Shown here in pieces: positions 1 through 11,736 of a stretch of DNA of 64,000 nucleotides (the first letter of the stretch is position 1; the number at the start of each line of letters is the position of its first letter). The stretch is from Closterium sp. NIES-65 (taxonomy: Eukaryota; Streptophyta; Zygnematophyceae; Desmidiales; Closteriaceae): the NCBI GenBank assembly GCA_948144175.1, contig CANXME010001258.1, forward strand, positions 1,907,001-1,971,000, in the 5' to 3' direction. The notes beneath the pieces are model-generated. The model was not told the origin of the DNA. It saw nothing but the letters and a program-made list of their open reading frames with translations, and ran no database searches. The translations under genes were made by a program, and so were the position numbers.

Positions 1-624
1 CGAGCCCATTATCACACCCAACGAAATCCTAAACCACCGAGTTCAAGACCCACGTGGAGCTCATAGGATGGAGTTCCTGATACGCTAGAAAGACCGCACA
101 TCCACCGAAGACAATTGGGTACCCTTGGACAAAATCGAAAACCACCCCGTCTTCACCGAGTATCTGCGCAGCCGCAATTTCCGAGATGTACACGCACTCT
201 CGTAAGGAGGGCCTCCTCAGGGGGGGGGGAGGGTAGTGTAAGGAAATGTCTTTTTCCTTACGCCGCATCCTTGCTTAGCGCGTACATCACTGTAGCACCA
301 CAGTCAGCACCGTTACCACTCGTGACCCTCGCTTCGACAACCTTCCCACCACTTCGCACGTCGCAACCCAGCCTCCTAGCTCGGCTGGTAACTCGCGCTC
401 CGGGCCTCCGCCTCGACACTTTCCCGACCTCAGTCCCAGGCCCGTTGCGCGTCAGCCACACTTCGTTACCATTGCCACTATGGCCTTCGCTTTTTAGTTC
501 TCGCTCATTCCTTCACTCACTGTATTGTTTTGCTTTGATAGTGCAATTCTCGCTCGCTCGCTCCATTGCACTCGTAACAGATGTATAAGAAGAGAGTGCG
601 CATAATGCAATATCGCGGATTACA
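1..624 (+). mobile_element. Element M: 3' end of a Ty3/gypsy chromovirus (fossil)
   Basis: Bases 2 to about 210 read as a chromodomain-like C-terminus of a gypsy integrase. There is an ILNHRV start, an EFLIR strand, then a TEDNWVPL segment and a final helix-like stretch, the order expected of a chromodomain. A guanine-rich tract (about 219-233) follows, in the right place for a polypurine tract, and directly after it TGTAAGG opens a probable 3' LTR. The rest of the element lies left of the window. The frame is broken, so this is a fossil. The domain call rests on recognisable spacing of conserved residues only. It resembles the chromodomain of element G. Confidence 0.6.
237..624 (+). repeat. 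Probable 3' LTR of element M
   Basis: This begins TGTAAGG just after a purine-rich tract and ends GGATTACA, giving short TGTAA/TTACA inverted ends. No second copy is in the window, so the right border is a judgement; GTAACA near 580 is an alternative end. Bases 625-750 between it and element A hold nothing I can recognise. Confidence 0.45.
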
Positions 625-750
625 CCTACTAGCAAAGTTATGAGACCTAGCATTGATATAGCGAAGGCTAGCTAGGCCGAGGCCGCGAAAGCGCATGGTT
701 GTGTAAGATCGGGTTGGAAAACCCAAAGGCGATGCGAGGGATGTTCAGAA

Positions 751-1706
751 TGTTGATATAACCCAAGGATCAAAGTGGACAGAATAAGTCTGCTAAGCAG
801 GCCTTCATATATCAGCGTAAAACACGCTGATTAGGCTGACTTTGTAGCGGTGATTTTCGTGTTCCCTAAAATTTCGATATCTTTATTATGTTTGCACTAA
901 TGTTTCAGTTTAAAGTAGGACTACCCTGATGAATTAGTGCTAAGGTGTACCTGTAACACTTAAGCCTCAGTATAATGTACCGAGTCACACTGATTCGGAC
1001 TTCGCAAAACGCATAGGGTACATAACATCGTATGCGAACACACTAATAAACCTCTCACACATGGGACGTGAACCCTGCACCTTTACGGTAACAGGGCGAA
1101 GCCTTGAACAGCTAGACAAGTAATGACGGGCCATAACGTTCAACTTGAATCACAACGCGGAAAATTCAGTTTGCCATGAAATTTTACCCTGACAAAATCA
1201 GCATAAAATAAACCCTTGACACTGATTTGGTCACGACTTTGGGCAGGGCACGCTGATCCATCAGCATGCTTTGAAACCAATATGAGGGCCTGCTGCTAAG
1301 TCTAGAAGAAGACAGTGAAGTCTTTGTAGTGACCTTGTTGATAAAAAATGAAAGAGAACAAGATGATTATAAGATAGGAGTACAAGGATACAAATAGCAA
1401 GCTAGCTAGCCATGTACTCTGAAGGGTACATTCCCTTATTAACTGTATTGAATTGCTACAGTAACCACAAATATTGCTCTTCTCGACGTTACCGTGTTGC
1501 AGCGGGTAACTACCGTGCGGTTAATGGACGGTCAAGAGTCACGACCGTTGACTGTCTTTGATTGTTGACCTTCGGGTGACCCTCCATCTTCCGCATGCCC
1601 TATATGAGCTATTGCGGTACTAATACAGTGCATTGTTCCATTATGGAGTGACACATTGGTAGAGAACCTTCGTGAATGCTATAATAACCTTTCAGTTATT
1701 CCAACA
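751..1706 (-). repeat. 3' LTR of element A, split by a MITE
   Basis: This starts TGTTGATATAAC and ends TTCCAACA. It matches 7216-7506 over its first part once the 798-1292 insert is removed. Net length is about 453 bp. CTCCCCTTAATTCC just to its right is the complement of the polypurine tract. Confidence 0.85.
798..1292. mobile_element. hAT-like MITE (non-autonomous DNA transposon)
   Basis: This is a 495-bp non-coding insert inside the 3' LTR of element A. Its ends are inverted repeats, CAGGCCTTCATAT on the left and the complement of CAGGCCCTCATAT on the right (12 of 13 match). It is flanked by a perfect 8-bp duplication, CTGCTAAG, at 790-797 and 1293-1300. The uninterrupted site is visible in the other LTR of A at about 7254-7262. 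Eight-bp duplications and CAGG-type ends are typical of the hAT superfamily. Short palindromes (811-831 and 1252-1265, both built on GCTGAT/ATCAGC) sit near each end, as expected of subterminal transposase sites. It has no coding capacity. Confidence 0.88.
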
Positions 1707-1773
1707 CTCCCCTTAATTCCTGAAGGTGAGCCACGTGGGATTTCTTCGTGATCCCGTAGAGGTCGGCGCAGTG

Positions 1774-1986
1774 CTAGAACTGTTGACGTGTCAGTTTCTT
1801 TGTCAGAAATTCGGCTGCCATGTCTCCAGTTGGGCAGTACGTGAGTTTGACCTTGCCCTTGTCAATTTCGTCTTTGACGAAAAAGTAGCGGAGGGCGATA
1901 TGCTTTGTGCGATTCACGAAGCCGGGTTTGTTCGCAATCTTGATCGCACTCTGATTGTCGCAGAGTAACGTGAAGTGCCCATTCAT
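1774..1986 (-). pseudogene. A: RNase H C-terminal piece
   Basis: This encodes the end of a copia RNase H. CDNQSAIKIANKP, RTKHIALRYFFVKDEI and DMAAEFLTKKL are the standard closing motifs of copia polyproteins. It lies next to the polypurine tract and 3' LTR, as expected. It is a fossil fragment. Confidence 0.85.
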
Positions 1987-2011
1987 TATTACTTTCGCTT
2001 CCTGCAGAAGC

Positions 2012-2386
2012 TGTCAGAATCCCAACCACTAGACCATTGGGATAAAAGGGCTTGTTTCAGTAGCGGGTCAGTGCGCCCATAACCCCCCAGGCGAACGCGC
2101 CTGTAACCCTCTCCAGGATCAATCGGGCATCCACAGTGCAGATCTACTGACACCCCCCCACACTGGGAGGCCCAGGACTAAGCACAGTGGCAACGGCCTA
2201 CATGTGCATACACCGGGAATCGAACCCGAGACCGCTCTGATACCATGTCAGAATCCCAACCACTAGACCATTGGGATAAAAGGGCTTGTTTCAGTAGCGG
2301 GTCAGTGCGCCCATAACCCCCCAGGCGAACGCGCCTGTAACCCTCTCCAGGATCAATCGGGCATCCACAGTGCAGATCTACTGACA
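2012..2386 (-). mobile_element. TRIM-1: terminal-repeat retrotransposon in miniature
   Basis: This is a 375-bp element of two 141-bp direct repeats (2012-2152 and 2246-2386), identical by eye, around a 93-bp middle. On the minus strand the middle begins with the primer site TGGTATCAGAGC and ends in a run of seven G (a polypurine tract). The element is flanked by a perfect 5-bp target duplication, GAAGC (2007-2011 and 2387-2391). It has no coding capacity, and both terminal repeats have TG...CA ends. The primer site lies beside a tRNA-like A box and B box. It sits inside copia A, so it is younger than A, and its identical repeats suggest very recent insertion. A second copy is at 11737-12113. 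Confidence 0.93.
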
Positions 2387-2587
2387 GAAGCTCCATCAGG
2401 TACAGTCCTTCGCGAACAGCTGCGCTGGCGGCGATGAATTCAGTTTCGGCTGACGGAAGAGCAATGAGTTCCTGCTACTGGGAGTTCCAAGAGATGAGTC
2501 CAGCAGGTTGGAGCTGAAAATTATTCTTGTGCGGGAGCATTTGTTGTCAATGTCTCCTTCGTGATCTGCGTCTACGTAGCCATGGAG

Positions 2588-3653
2588 CTAAAGAGTAGCG
2601 GTGAGGTTAGCTTCGTAGGTGAGTCTGATGTCAGGGGTAAAGACGAAGTATTGAAGTGCTCGGCATAGATCCAGTAGATTCTCCCCTTCAGGTCGCTTCG
2701 GGTACTGAGCGAGCTGGCTTGCGACGTAGGAGAGATAGATGATGGCACCCCAGCTGCTGCTGATATAGCCGATGATCTTCGATGGAGAGAGGTGTGGTAT
2801 CCGGTTCGTGATTAGGAGGAGGAGTGCGGAAGGGAGTAGTGAGGTTGATCGGTGCGACAATAAATTTCTTCGCGAGTGTTTTCGCGTATTTGGCGGCGGA
2901 GAGGTGAATGGAGGTGGCGAACTAGGTGATGTTGAGGCCCAGGAATTGCGTGACATTGTGATTGATTGTCACCTCGAGCTTCTCTTTGATGGCTACCTCA
3001 AATTGGTCTAGCAGCTCCGTGTCGTCGTCGGTGTAGAGGTCGTCGACATAGGCGACGATGAGAATAAACTTGCCGCGCGACTCCTTCCGGTACATCCCGA
3101 GGTCATGTGGCAGCTGTTTGAATTCGAGCTCCGCGAGGATGGTGTGCACGTACTGCTGCCATAGTCGAGGTGCTTGCTTGATCCCATGGAGGGAATTTAG
3201 AAGGAGACAAACGTCGCCATCGTTTTCCTCGAAGGCATGCGGCTGCTTGGCAAAGATAATGGCATCGGCGGGAGCGTACAGGAACGCACTGCCAACATCG
3301 ATTTGGCGGAGCGGGCGCTCTTTGTCAGCTGCGATGCAAATGAGGATGCGCACTGGGGTGTGCCTTCCGACAGGTGCGTAGGTGAGGTCGAATTCCACCA
3401 TATGAGTTTGCTCGAAGCCGCGTATCACCCATCTCGCTTTATATTTGCTGATGGAACCATCCGCAAACGTTTTGATGCGGAAGACCCATTTGCCACTAAG
3501 AATTTTTCTCCTCATGGCTGATGAGCGTGGGACCAATTTCCACGTGCCGGGGTTCTTCAATGCTGCGGCTTCTGCGGCCATGGCTGCATTCCGTTTCTCA
3601 CTCTCAAGGCTTCGGGAGGACAGCAAGTTGTGCAGCCGGACAGCGTGGTTCAT
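2588..3653 (-). pseudogene. A: reverse transcriptase and start of RNase H
   Basis: The part near 3650-2922 carries copia RT signatures: SGKWVFRIKT, KARWVIRGFEQ, RQIDVGSAFLYAPAD, LNSLHGIKQAPRLW and YVDDL. The piece near 2956-2588 continues into the RT thumb and RNase H side (a YPKRPEGENLLDLCRALQYF-like stretch). These parts are in different frames. Integrase lies to the right and RNase H to the left. Confidence 0.85.
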
Positions 3654-3947
3654 CGCAAACGGCTAATATTTTGTTGGGATGGCTGACTGCTTCATCAGGG
3701 CCCTCATCCTCGTAGCGAGGTTCCTGTTTGTCTGTTCTGCTACTCCTTGCTGCTCGTGAGTGTAGGGCAGGGACACCAGGTGCTCAATCCCCTTCTGCTT
3801 GAAGAGTTCCTTGAACTCGGTTGAGAAGAACACCAGGCCTCCGTCCGTCTAGTAACTTTTCAGTTTTAGTCCAGATTGTTGTTCAGCCCGCTTCATCCAT
3901 GCTACGAAGCACTCGAAGGCAAGAGAGCGGCAATCGGTGTTGATGGC

Positions 3948-4875
3948 TCAGACATAGCGGGTGCATGCGTCGATGAAGGTAAGCATGTAGTACTCGTCGT
4001 CGAGCCCTTCCTGGCTGAGAACCATAAAGTCACTGTAGACTTTGTCAAGCGGCTTGTAACGTTCATAGCCGGGGGTTAAGTCGGGGAAGGGCTTGTGGGC
4101 GAGTGACGTAGTCGGGCATACAGTGCATGGCGGGTCGTCTGAATCCGCTGTGAGGGAGCCTCCGTGGGGAAGAAGCAGTGCTTTGTTGTCAAAGACACCA
4201 GCCATGAGAGAATTCGAGCATGGCGTGTGAGGGGTGTCCGAGCCGCTGATGCCATGTTTCCGGTTCCGCACGGTATCCGACAGTCTTTTGATAATATTTG
4301 TGCCTTTCCGCTTCGTCGCTCTGCTGCTTTTCAAGGCCCGTGTCTGTGGCGGCATCGGCGTCAGCCGCGAAGGCTCGAACGGAGTCTCGTTCCAGGAGCG
4401 CGTGAGGGATTCTGATGATGTCATCTGTATCAGCAGCGTGGACTTGTTTGCCGTTGTCGAGCAGATGCAAAGATGGTGGAGCTTTGGGCCAATCGGAGAT
4501 GGGGAGTCCTATCATGGGGATGGGGAGGTAACTGTATTTGTCGCTGATGACCTCAATTTGTTGGGACCCTTGCTCCGGTGACGGTGGCTCCTCGGTAGGT
4601 TCCGGTAGTTCCGTTGCTTCCCCAAAGAACTTTTTCTGGTGTGTCAGGTGTGTTCTCGTCTGGAAGGGGAGGTCCGCCCCAGCTGGTGCCGTGAGTTGCC
4701 CAGTACGGGTCGACTGCTGCAACGTCCGCAGGAGGAAATTCCAGAGCTTTGGGATAGACCGGAGCTGACTGTCGTCATCCTTCTTCGGCCATTGAAGTTC
4801 CCCAGCCACCTCCGGTTGTTGCATTTCCCCAGCCGCCTCCAGCTGTTGAGGTTCCCCAGCCACCGCCAGCGGCAA
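3948..4875 (-). pseudogene. A: integrase region
   Basis: This holds the copia integrase. A zinc-binding histidine motif (WHQRLGHPSHAMLEF) is at the right, followed by a core with DKVYSDFMVLSQEG and FIDACTRYV. The upstream part of the same frame set is a Gln/Pro/Glu-rich linker. It is broken into several frames. Confidence 0.75.
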
Positions 4876-4956
4876 CGCTTGCTTCCGTCGTGGTGGTGAT
4901 GCCTCCTTCCGGTGCCAGGGTAGCGCCCCATCCGCTTGCTGCTGCTTCTTGTGGCG

Positions 4957-6094
4957 TTAAGATTTCTCCCCTGGGCAGACTGTGGGGTCGGGACTTCCCC
5001 AGCCAGTTGCTGGAGCTGTTGTGTTTTCTCCAGCGTCTGGTTCTGCAGTTGCTGACTTGCCACTGTCCCCTTCCACTTCCATTGTTGCGGTTCTGGTATC
5101 TCCTAGATTGGATGTTGATGCTGTTGGGATGGTGCGCAGTCGTAGAAGACGGACTGAGGCGGGGCGTTCAAGATCCATCTCATCGGGGTGTGACCTTTTT
5201 ATCGGCTCCGTGGGAGTGGTCTTCAGAAGAAGTGTTCGTTCTGAGTCGCCAGTGGTGCCTTGAGCCGAGAAGTTCAAGACGAAGACCCCGTCATCATCAT
5301 CAGCCTTGCCGATGTAAGTGTTCTTATATTGAAGTTTGAATGTCTTGTCTTGGCAATTGCTACGAATATCAACTTCGCACCTCATGAGTTGTGCCGAAGA
5401 AAGCAGGTTGTATTGCAGGTTAGGAACAACCAGCACGTCGCCAATGTGAATGGTGAAGCGATTATCTTCGGCCTCAAGGCAAATCTCTCCAATATTGTAA
5501 GCCTTGATACGTCCGTTGTTGGCGACTGTGATCTCGCATGGTCGTCGCATATGCCTTGAGTTACTGATGAATGTTGGTGATCCCACCATGTGTTGCCCGC
5601 AGCAGCTATCAAGGTACCAGGTGTTGATGCTTTCGAGGTTCCGTCGTGCAATTCCGGCAATTTTCGGAGTAACGACGCGGTCGAAGTCCCCGTTGTACGG
5701 TAAGAGATTGATGTATCATCTCGCGGAAATGCTGGGCGGAGACCCCGGAGTTGGTGGAGGCAACTCAAAATCAGGTGGGATGTTCGTTGGATGTTTGATC
5801 GAGCTGTGGATGGTGGGATAATTGTATGGACTGGGCATGATGGGGTTGATGGGCGCGTTAGGTGGGAATTTGACGCCGTCGTAGTATCCGATGCCTCTAC
5901 GACGGCGCGCCATGCAGCTCATGATTGACCCCTTGCCCTTGTCGTTGACCGTGATGCGTGCAGGAGTTTGCGAGGTGCTCGTGACTGAAGGTGGTGACAC
6001 GGTGGTTGTTGCAGCAGGAGATGTTAAGGGTGCCGAGGGCTGCTAGCCACAAGAGTTGTTGCGGCTCTCGTCGGCGGCCTTTCATTTGTAGCAC
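4957..6094 (-). pseudogene. A: protease and Gag-tail region
   Basis: Pieces read HMRRPCEITVANNGRIKAYNIGEICLEAEDN, then VLVVPNLQYNLLSSAQLM, the typical flank between copia protease and integrase. A Gln/Thr-rich Gag tail follows to the right. The frame is broken. Element L repeats the same region at 12840-13500. Confidence 0.65.
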
Positions 6095-6163
6095 CGATCA
6101 ATATTGTGGCTGGGTTTCTTACAGTACTTGCAAAATGTTCCCTTCTTTCCTTGCTGCTCCCCT

Positions 6164-7113
6164 TCAGTCGCTCCAGCATAGAAGACTAGCTTCTCCCACT
6201 TGTTGTTTTCTCATCATACAGATCGATCTCCTTCTGCTCAAAGAGAAGTGTGGCACATAAAGCGGACTCGGAAATGGTTTCTTGAGCACGGAGCAATGAT
6301 TGGCATTGGCGCCAATCGGGTCCGAGGCCGAAGAGAACCATCGACACGAACATGTGTCGGGGACGGTTCCGCCACACTTGATGTGGTCGCGCAAATTGCG
6401 GCACCGATTGATATACTGTCCCGCTTTCTCCCCTTGTTGCATTTTAACTGAAGTCAGTTGGCTGAGCAGGCGACTCATCGTTACTGGGTTTGTTGCCATG
6501 AGTTGCGTAGGTGCTCCCAAGATGCATGCGCGGGTGCCCACTCTGGCTTATAGGAGTGAATGCCAAGCTGCTCGGAGGGGGAGAGGTTTCGGAGAAGAGT
6601 GGTCTACGCGAGAAGAGATTCGTGGTAGTACTGGTGCCTTTCCTGGATGGTCCCTTCCAATGGGAAAGGTAAGGTTCCATCGTAGTACATCCAGATCTGA
6701 GCGGTCGTTGCAAGGAGTTCGAATTCAAAGCTCTACGTGTAAAAATCCTTGCCGTCGAAGGGAACTGAAGTCTTCAGCTTTGAAGTCAACAAAATCTTCG
6801 TTTGCATGGCAATTGATTCTGAATGTGCTCGTTGTGGACTGTCTTTTGCAGGAGCTGAAGCTTGATGGTTGTCAAAGGTGAAAGACCTCTCAGAGTTGAC
6901 GCGGCGGTCTTCTCCACGGAGAGGGAGTCCAGCTACTCCTCTTGCACAGCTGGAGCCATCGATGCTCATAGCTTGATGACTCTCAAGAGCGTTGATGCGA
7001 GCGACTAGCTGCTCGACGACAGCGGCGCTAACGGAGGTCACCGCTGATGGCGCATTAGTCGTTGCTGGTGGTGGGCCCGGGGAGTCTGCAGTGGCTTTTT
7101 CTTCAGGAGTCAT
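6164..7113 (-). pseudogene. A: Gag region
   Basis: This starts MTPEEKATADSPGPPPATTNAP at 7113, about 100 bp inside the 5' LTR. It continues through LKTSVPFDGKDFYT (a copia Gag core) to LTSVKMQQGEKAGQYINRCRNLRDHIKCGG, the usual C-terminal Gag helix region. It is spread over several frames. The Gag of H (PFDGKNFYTWSFKFEL; VQMQRGEKGMAYISRC) is clearly related. Confidence 0.75.
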
Positions 7114-7215
7114 AGTGATGCAGACTTGTAATGTATTGAGTGATGTTATAAAGAGTTTTTTCTAAGAAGAACAGAGACTTGACACGCCTTATAGTCCACT
7201 CTAGCTCTCATACCA

Positions 7216-7506
7216 TGTTGATATGACCAAAGGATCAAAGTGGACAGAATAAGTTTGCTAAGTCTAGAAGAAGACAGTGAAGTCTTTGTAATGACCTTGT
7301 TGATAAAAGTTGAAAGAGAACAAGATGATTATCAGATAGGAGTACAAGGATATAAATAGCAAGCTAGCTAGCCATGTACTCTGAGGGGTACATTCCCTTA
7401 TTAACTGTATTGCATTGCTACAGTAACCATGACTATTGCTCTTCTTGACAGTTACCATGTTGCAGCGCATAACTATCGTGCGGTTACTGGACGGTCAAGA
7501 GTCACG
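7216..7506 (-). repeat. 5' LTR of element A (cut short)
   Basis: This matches 751-797 plus 1301 onward of the other LTR up to the shared GTCAAGAGTCACG, after which the sequence becomes the Gag of element J. The primer site complementary to initiator-Met tRNA lies just to its left at about 7199-7215. The outer end of the LTR is not present. Confidence 0.85.
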
Positions 7507-10500
7507 CCCATGCCTGTCTTGCGGCGATCAAGGCCCATTACTTCACTCCCACCTCCGCCTCCCTTGGTCGTCTCTTCCTGCCTTTCCTTTTTCGTGACCT
7601 AGGCACGTTTACCCGCACTACCAACCCATCGCCCACCTCTGCTCGCTCGACGCTAGCTACCATGCTGCAAATACCAAGGCTCAGCTGGCGATTCTTCCCC
7701 CTCCCATGCCCATCACTATTCACTTCGTAGTCACTTCCCTCCCTAGCCGTCTTGCACTTGTCTGCAATGCGCTTCTTCTAAAGCACCCTACTGAGCTCAC
7801 TATCGAGGTCTTTGAGTCAGCACTCAAAGACATCGAGAACAACATCAGCTTCATTGCCTTTGCTTCTGGCGCTATAGTTCCCCCTCTCTTTCAAGGGTGT
7901 ACTGTTTTACAGCTTCCCACTCTCACTGCTTCTCTTGCCTCCACTACGTCTCCAACTACTGGTGAGATTGCAGCTGTGTACACTGCAGGTGGGCGGTCCA
8001 GGGGCAAGGGAGGTAAGAAAGATAGGAAGGGTGGTGGCGCTAGTGGTGGTGGCGCTAGTGGTGGCAGCGGGGGTGACACAGGGAGTGGCGGAGCTGGGGA
8101 CGGTCCTGGTCCGTCCCAGTCTAGTTGAGGATGCCCTAAAGGTGACCCTGGGCCTGCGGGCCCGACGGGAGGGAGGGCTGGCGTAGCTAGTTGGTACGCC
8201 ATGGCAGCAGCGCAACAGCAGAGGCGGCCCCAGCAGTAGTAGCCACAGCATGGACAGCCACAGCAGCAGCTGGGACAGTCGAAGCGGCAAGTACAGCAGC
8301 AGCCCCAGCAGTGGGGACCTGGTGGACCAGGGGGCTCTGGGCGTGGCAGTGGCGCGCCCAGCTGAGAGTCCCATGGTACCCCCCCCCCCCCCTCCCCTAC
8401 TCTTTGCACGTACCTTGTCCAAACTAGGACACATCAAGGTCAGCCCTGTGGCCGCTTTCACCCTCCATGACAGTGCTTCAGGCAGCTCATGGACCGCCTT
8501 CACGCGGAATACGGTGATGACCCCTCCCCGGATTGGGCCCCACTGGCTCATTCTCTTGGTCCGTCGTTGTTTTAGATGTCTGCAGTAGAGTTGTTTGCTG
8601 CCATGCAAGCTGCCTCTATGGTATATGCTAATGTTGACTATAGTGTTGCTGGATCCGTTTGCTCGCGTGTTCGTAGTTTAGACTCTTTGCCTGTTGCTAG
8701 TGTAGTTGCTTGTGCATCTAGTCTAGGTGCTTGTATAGCTACTAGCCTAAGTGCACCTCCTGCTGCGGCGTTGCTCTCTTTCATGCTGGACTCTGGAACG
8801 TGTCACTGCGTCATTCACGACCACACGAATCTCACTTCGCTTCCCACTCCGGTTCCGGTTGCACTGGCTGATACCTCAAGACCAGCAGTTGCACGCAGCT
8901 CTACCACCCTCCCATGCTTGTCTGTCCCCTATGGCATCCTTACTGATCTCCACATCCCCTCGTTCTGTAGGAACTTGGTGGGTGTTGGATATCTTCAAGA
9001 CCGCCACGCCGGCGTCTGTTTTCCACTGTTTGAGCGTGTCAGGACATGTGTAAACAGTGGCACTTACGCTCTACTAGCCACATTTGAGTGGGATTTAGGC
9101 CGCTCCGATCTCTACACATTATACACTCACTCTCCCCACGTCGCCCCGTCTGGTTTGGTAGCTGCTTCTAGTCAGTTTGCTCCGTCATGTTCCTGTCGTC
9201 GCTCGCCTACCCCACTGCCTTGTGGCACCATCGTCTTGGTCACCTGTCCCTCCCGCGTCTTCGCAGCATGGCTTGTTGGGGTCTTGTCTCTGGTCTCCCA
9301 CGCGTGCTAGAGTCACTCCCTTGTTCACCTGCGCCACCGTGCACTCCGTGCGTCGAGGGCCAGCTGCACGCCACTCCTCACCCCTCCTCCCTTCGCCCGG
9401 CCACCGCGCCTTTCCAGACTCTCCACTTATGCGTCTGGAGCCCCGCCCCTTGCCCTAGGCCCAAGATGGAGAGCTTCTTTTCAATGGTCATTGGCGACTT
9501 CTACGTCACTTGCGTGGTGGCTGCCCATCCTCTGTCTGCCGGGGGTGAGTCTGCCCTTGGCTTTGACGTCCTAGAGGATATGCGGTTTGAGTTGGAGTTC
9601 CTAACTGCCGCTTCTCCCCACCTCTGTGCCATGCTGCTAGCCCCTCAGGGAGAACCTGACGCCCTTCACATACCGACTCCTCGCACGTACCGTGAGGCTG
9701 TGTTAGTGTAGTGGGCCTCTCAGTGGATAGCAGCCATGGACTCAGACATGGCGTCTAGGAGACCCACATGCACTTACGTCGACGCAGTTCCCCCACCTGG
9801 GGCAAACATAGTCGATGGCATGTGGGTCTTCAAGGTGAAACAGCCACCCGGATCACCGCCTGTCTTCAAGCACGCTAAGTTACTAGTGGCTTCAGTCAGC
9901 GTGAGGGAGTTGACTTCTTCCAGACCTTCGCCCCGACCCCGAAGATGACCACTCTTCTAGTATTGCTCCACGTTGCAGCACAGTAAGACTACAAGCTGCA
10001 CTCCCTCGACTTCTCCACTGCCTTTCTCCAAGGCCGCCTGCACGAGAAGATCTGGCTGCGTCGTCCTCCTGGCTTCACTGGCACTTTCCTGCCTGGGACC
10101 CTGTGGAGCCTGAGAGGACCAGTCTATGGTCTCCACCAGGCGCCTCGTGAGTGGCACAGCACTCTTTGCTCCACTCTTGCTGACCTTGGTTTCCAACCTT
10201 CTACTACTGACCCATCGCTATTTGTTCGTGCTGGGCCCACACCTTCATTCGTTCTTGTCTACCTCGATGACCTATTCTTCTTCACAGCAGACTCGGTTGC
10301 TCTGGGTGAGGTGAAGTCCAAACTGCAGAAGAGGACACATGCACTGACCTGGGTGAACTGGGTTACCTTGGTTTGCAGATTACCAAGGATAGAGCCGCTC
10401 GCACCATCACATTGACTCAGTCATACATGGTGCAGCAGGTCCTACAGCGGTTTGGACTTCAGCACTCCACTACACTGCCCACTCCTCTTGCTGTTGACCA

Positions 10501-10534
10501 CAGACTCACCGGCCCTTCCGAAGCTACACTCTCT
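7507..10534 (+). mobile_element. Element J: truncated Ty1/copia copy (fossil)
   Basis: This is a plus-strand copia remnant that begins in mid-Gag and ends in RT/RNase H, with no LTR at either side. From the left it reads: Gag core and tail (to 8128) with Gly/Ser repeats; a protease-like segment (8780-8960, FMLDSGTCHCVIHD); integrase with WHHRLGHLSLPRLRSMA near 9225; RT pieces from 9736 (GANIVDGMWVFKVKQPPGSPPVFK) to 10314; and the ITKDRAARTITLTQSYMVQQVLQRFGLQ block near 10373. It is heavily broken (well over five breaks). It belongs to the same group as B, C, D, F and I but is more diverged, so probably the oldest of that group here. Confidence 0.85.
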
Positions 10535-11736
10535 ACTTCCAAGTTCACCTGGGGGGTCGAAGGATTTTTTCGATGCTGACACAGCTTCTCCTGGGCCTGG
10601 AACCTGTCCCTAAGCCTTTGCAGATGTGTAGGCTTCTCATGTGGGAAGTGGGAAGGCTTAACACATCGCTACTGGGAGACAATATTAACTCCTCGGAGCG
10701 CTCGACCCTTTTCAACACTACGGAGTTGTTTTCTCAACTTCTCAAGTACCTGAACTATTTCTAAAGGTTTTCTCTTAGCCTCTAATTCTCCCTTAAAATC
10801 CTAAAGGGCTTTGAAACAACGAGAAGTAATATTATTAATTAAAGTATCTTTATATGATAGCTTCAACAAATTCTTACTCTCGGGGTGTTGGGCTGGAGTT
10901 TCCCGGTCGGTGAAGAGTATTTTCTTGTGAAGTCTCCCTTCATCTCGATGACTCCACCTGGTGGCGGCCGGTCAAGATGTTTTATATTCGCGCCATCATT
11001 TTCTCCTTTTTACACCCGCTCTAAAGTCGCCACGTCGTCGCCTTTTTCATTTTCCGGATCTTTTTGCGATCGCCAGGTCGATCCGCGGCTACTGCCGACT
11101 CATATTTTTTTACCTCGTGAGTGCCTCACTATTTTAGCCCTGCAAATCCGCCTGTGCTTTCTTCAATCTCCAACACGCCAAGATTCGATGTCTATTTGCG
11201 TCGCAAAATTTGCACGTTTCAGATTTTGGCGGTCGCTGCTTCGCGTCGATCTTGTTGATATCCATCGGGTTGGCGCTCGTGGGGGGTGCCGATCATCCTG
11301 TGCCGGATTTTCTTGTTCACCATGTTGCATCATGTTTCGTGTTGACCCTTGGTCAGCGCGTCAAACCTTTCTGCTGCGCAGACCGTGTCACGGTAGCTAC
11401 TGTTGTTCGCTGCGATCACCTGCAGGCAGACTTCGTTTTTTGGCCTTCGGACATGTCGTTGATTCTGTTAAAGAAGTTTTTTCATCTGTTGCATGTACTG
11501 CGCTACATGCCGAATCGATTGGTTCGCGATCAATGCCTCTAGCCGTAGAAGCACCGCGTGGGTCTGCTCCTGCTCGGTCAGGAGTGCGGCAATTTCTTGA
11601 GCAAAGTTGTTGCCTTGCCCCTCCATGCCTGGTGACAGCGTTCGAAAACCGAATTGAGGAGGCCAAAAGTTTTAACGTGGAATCGGTTTTACGTACCCGA
11701 ATCGGCGCTTTTCGTTGTTACCATCGTTGTTTTTTT

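Larger units (their letters stand above)
751..7506 (-). mobile_element. Element A: old Ty1/copia retrotransposon (fossil)
   Basis: This is a copia element on the minus strand, with its 5' LTR at the right (7216-7506) and its 3' LTR at the left (751-1706, carrying a MITE). A primer site matching initiator-Met tRNA (TGGTATGAGAGC on the minus strand) abuts the right LTR, and a purine-rich tract abuts the left one. In copia order (right to left) come Gag, protease, integrase, RT and RNase H pieces. The coding region is in many frames, with roughly ten or more breaks. The LTRs differ by about 8% by eye, so it is old. Its 5' LTR is cut short where element J begins. A TRIM lies inside it at 2012-2386. 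Elements H and L are relatives. Confidence 0.9.

Noticed and set aside
4234-5559. Plus-strand frames opposite integrase and protease of A
   Set aside because: The minus strand carries recognisable copia motifs throughout. The plus frames show none.
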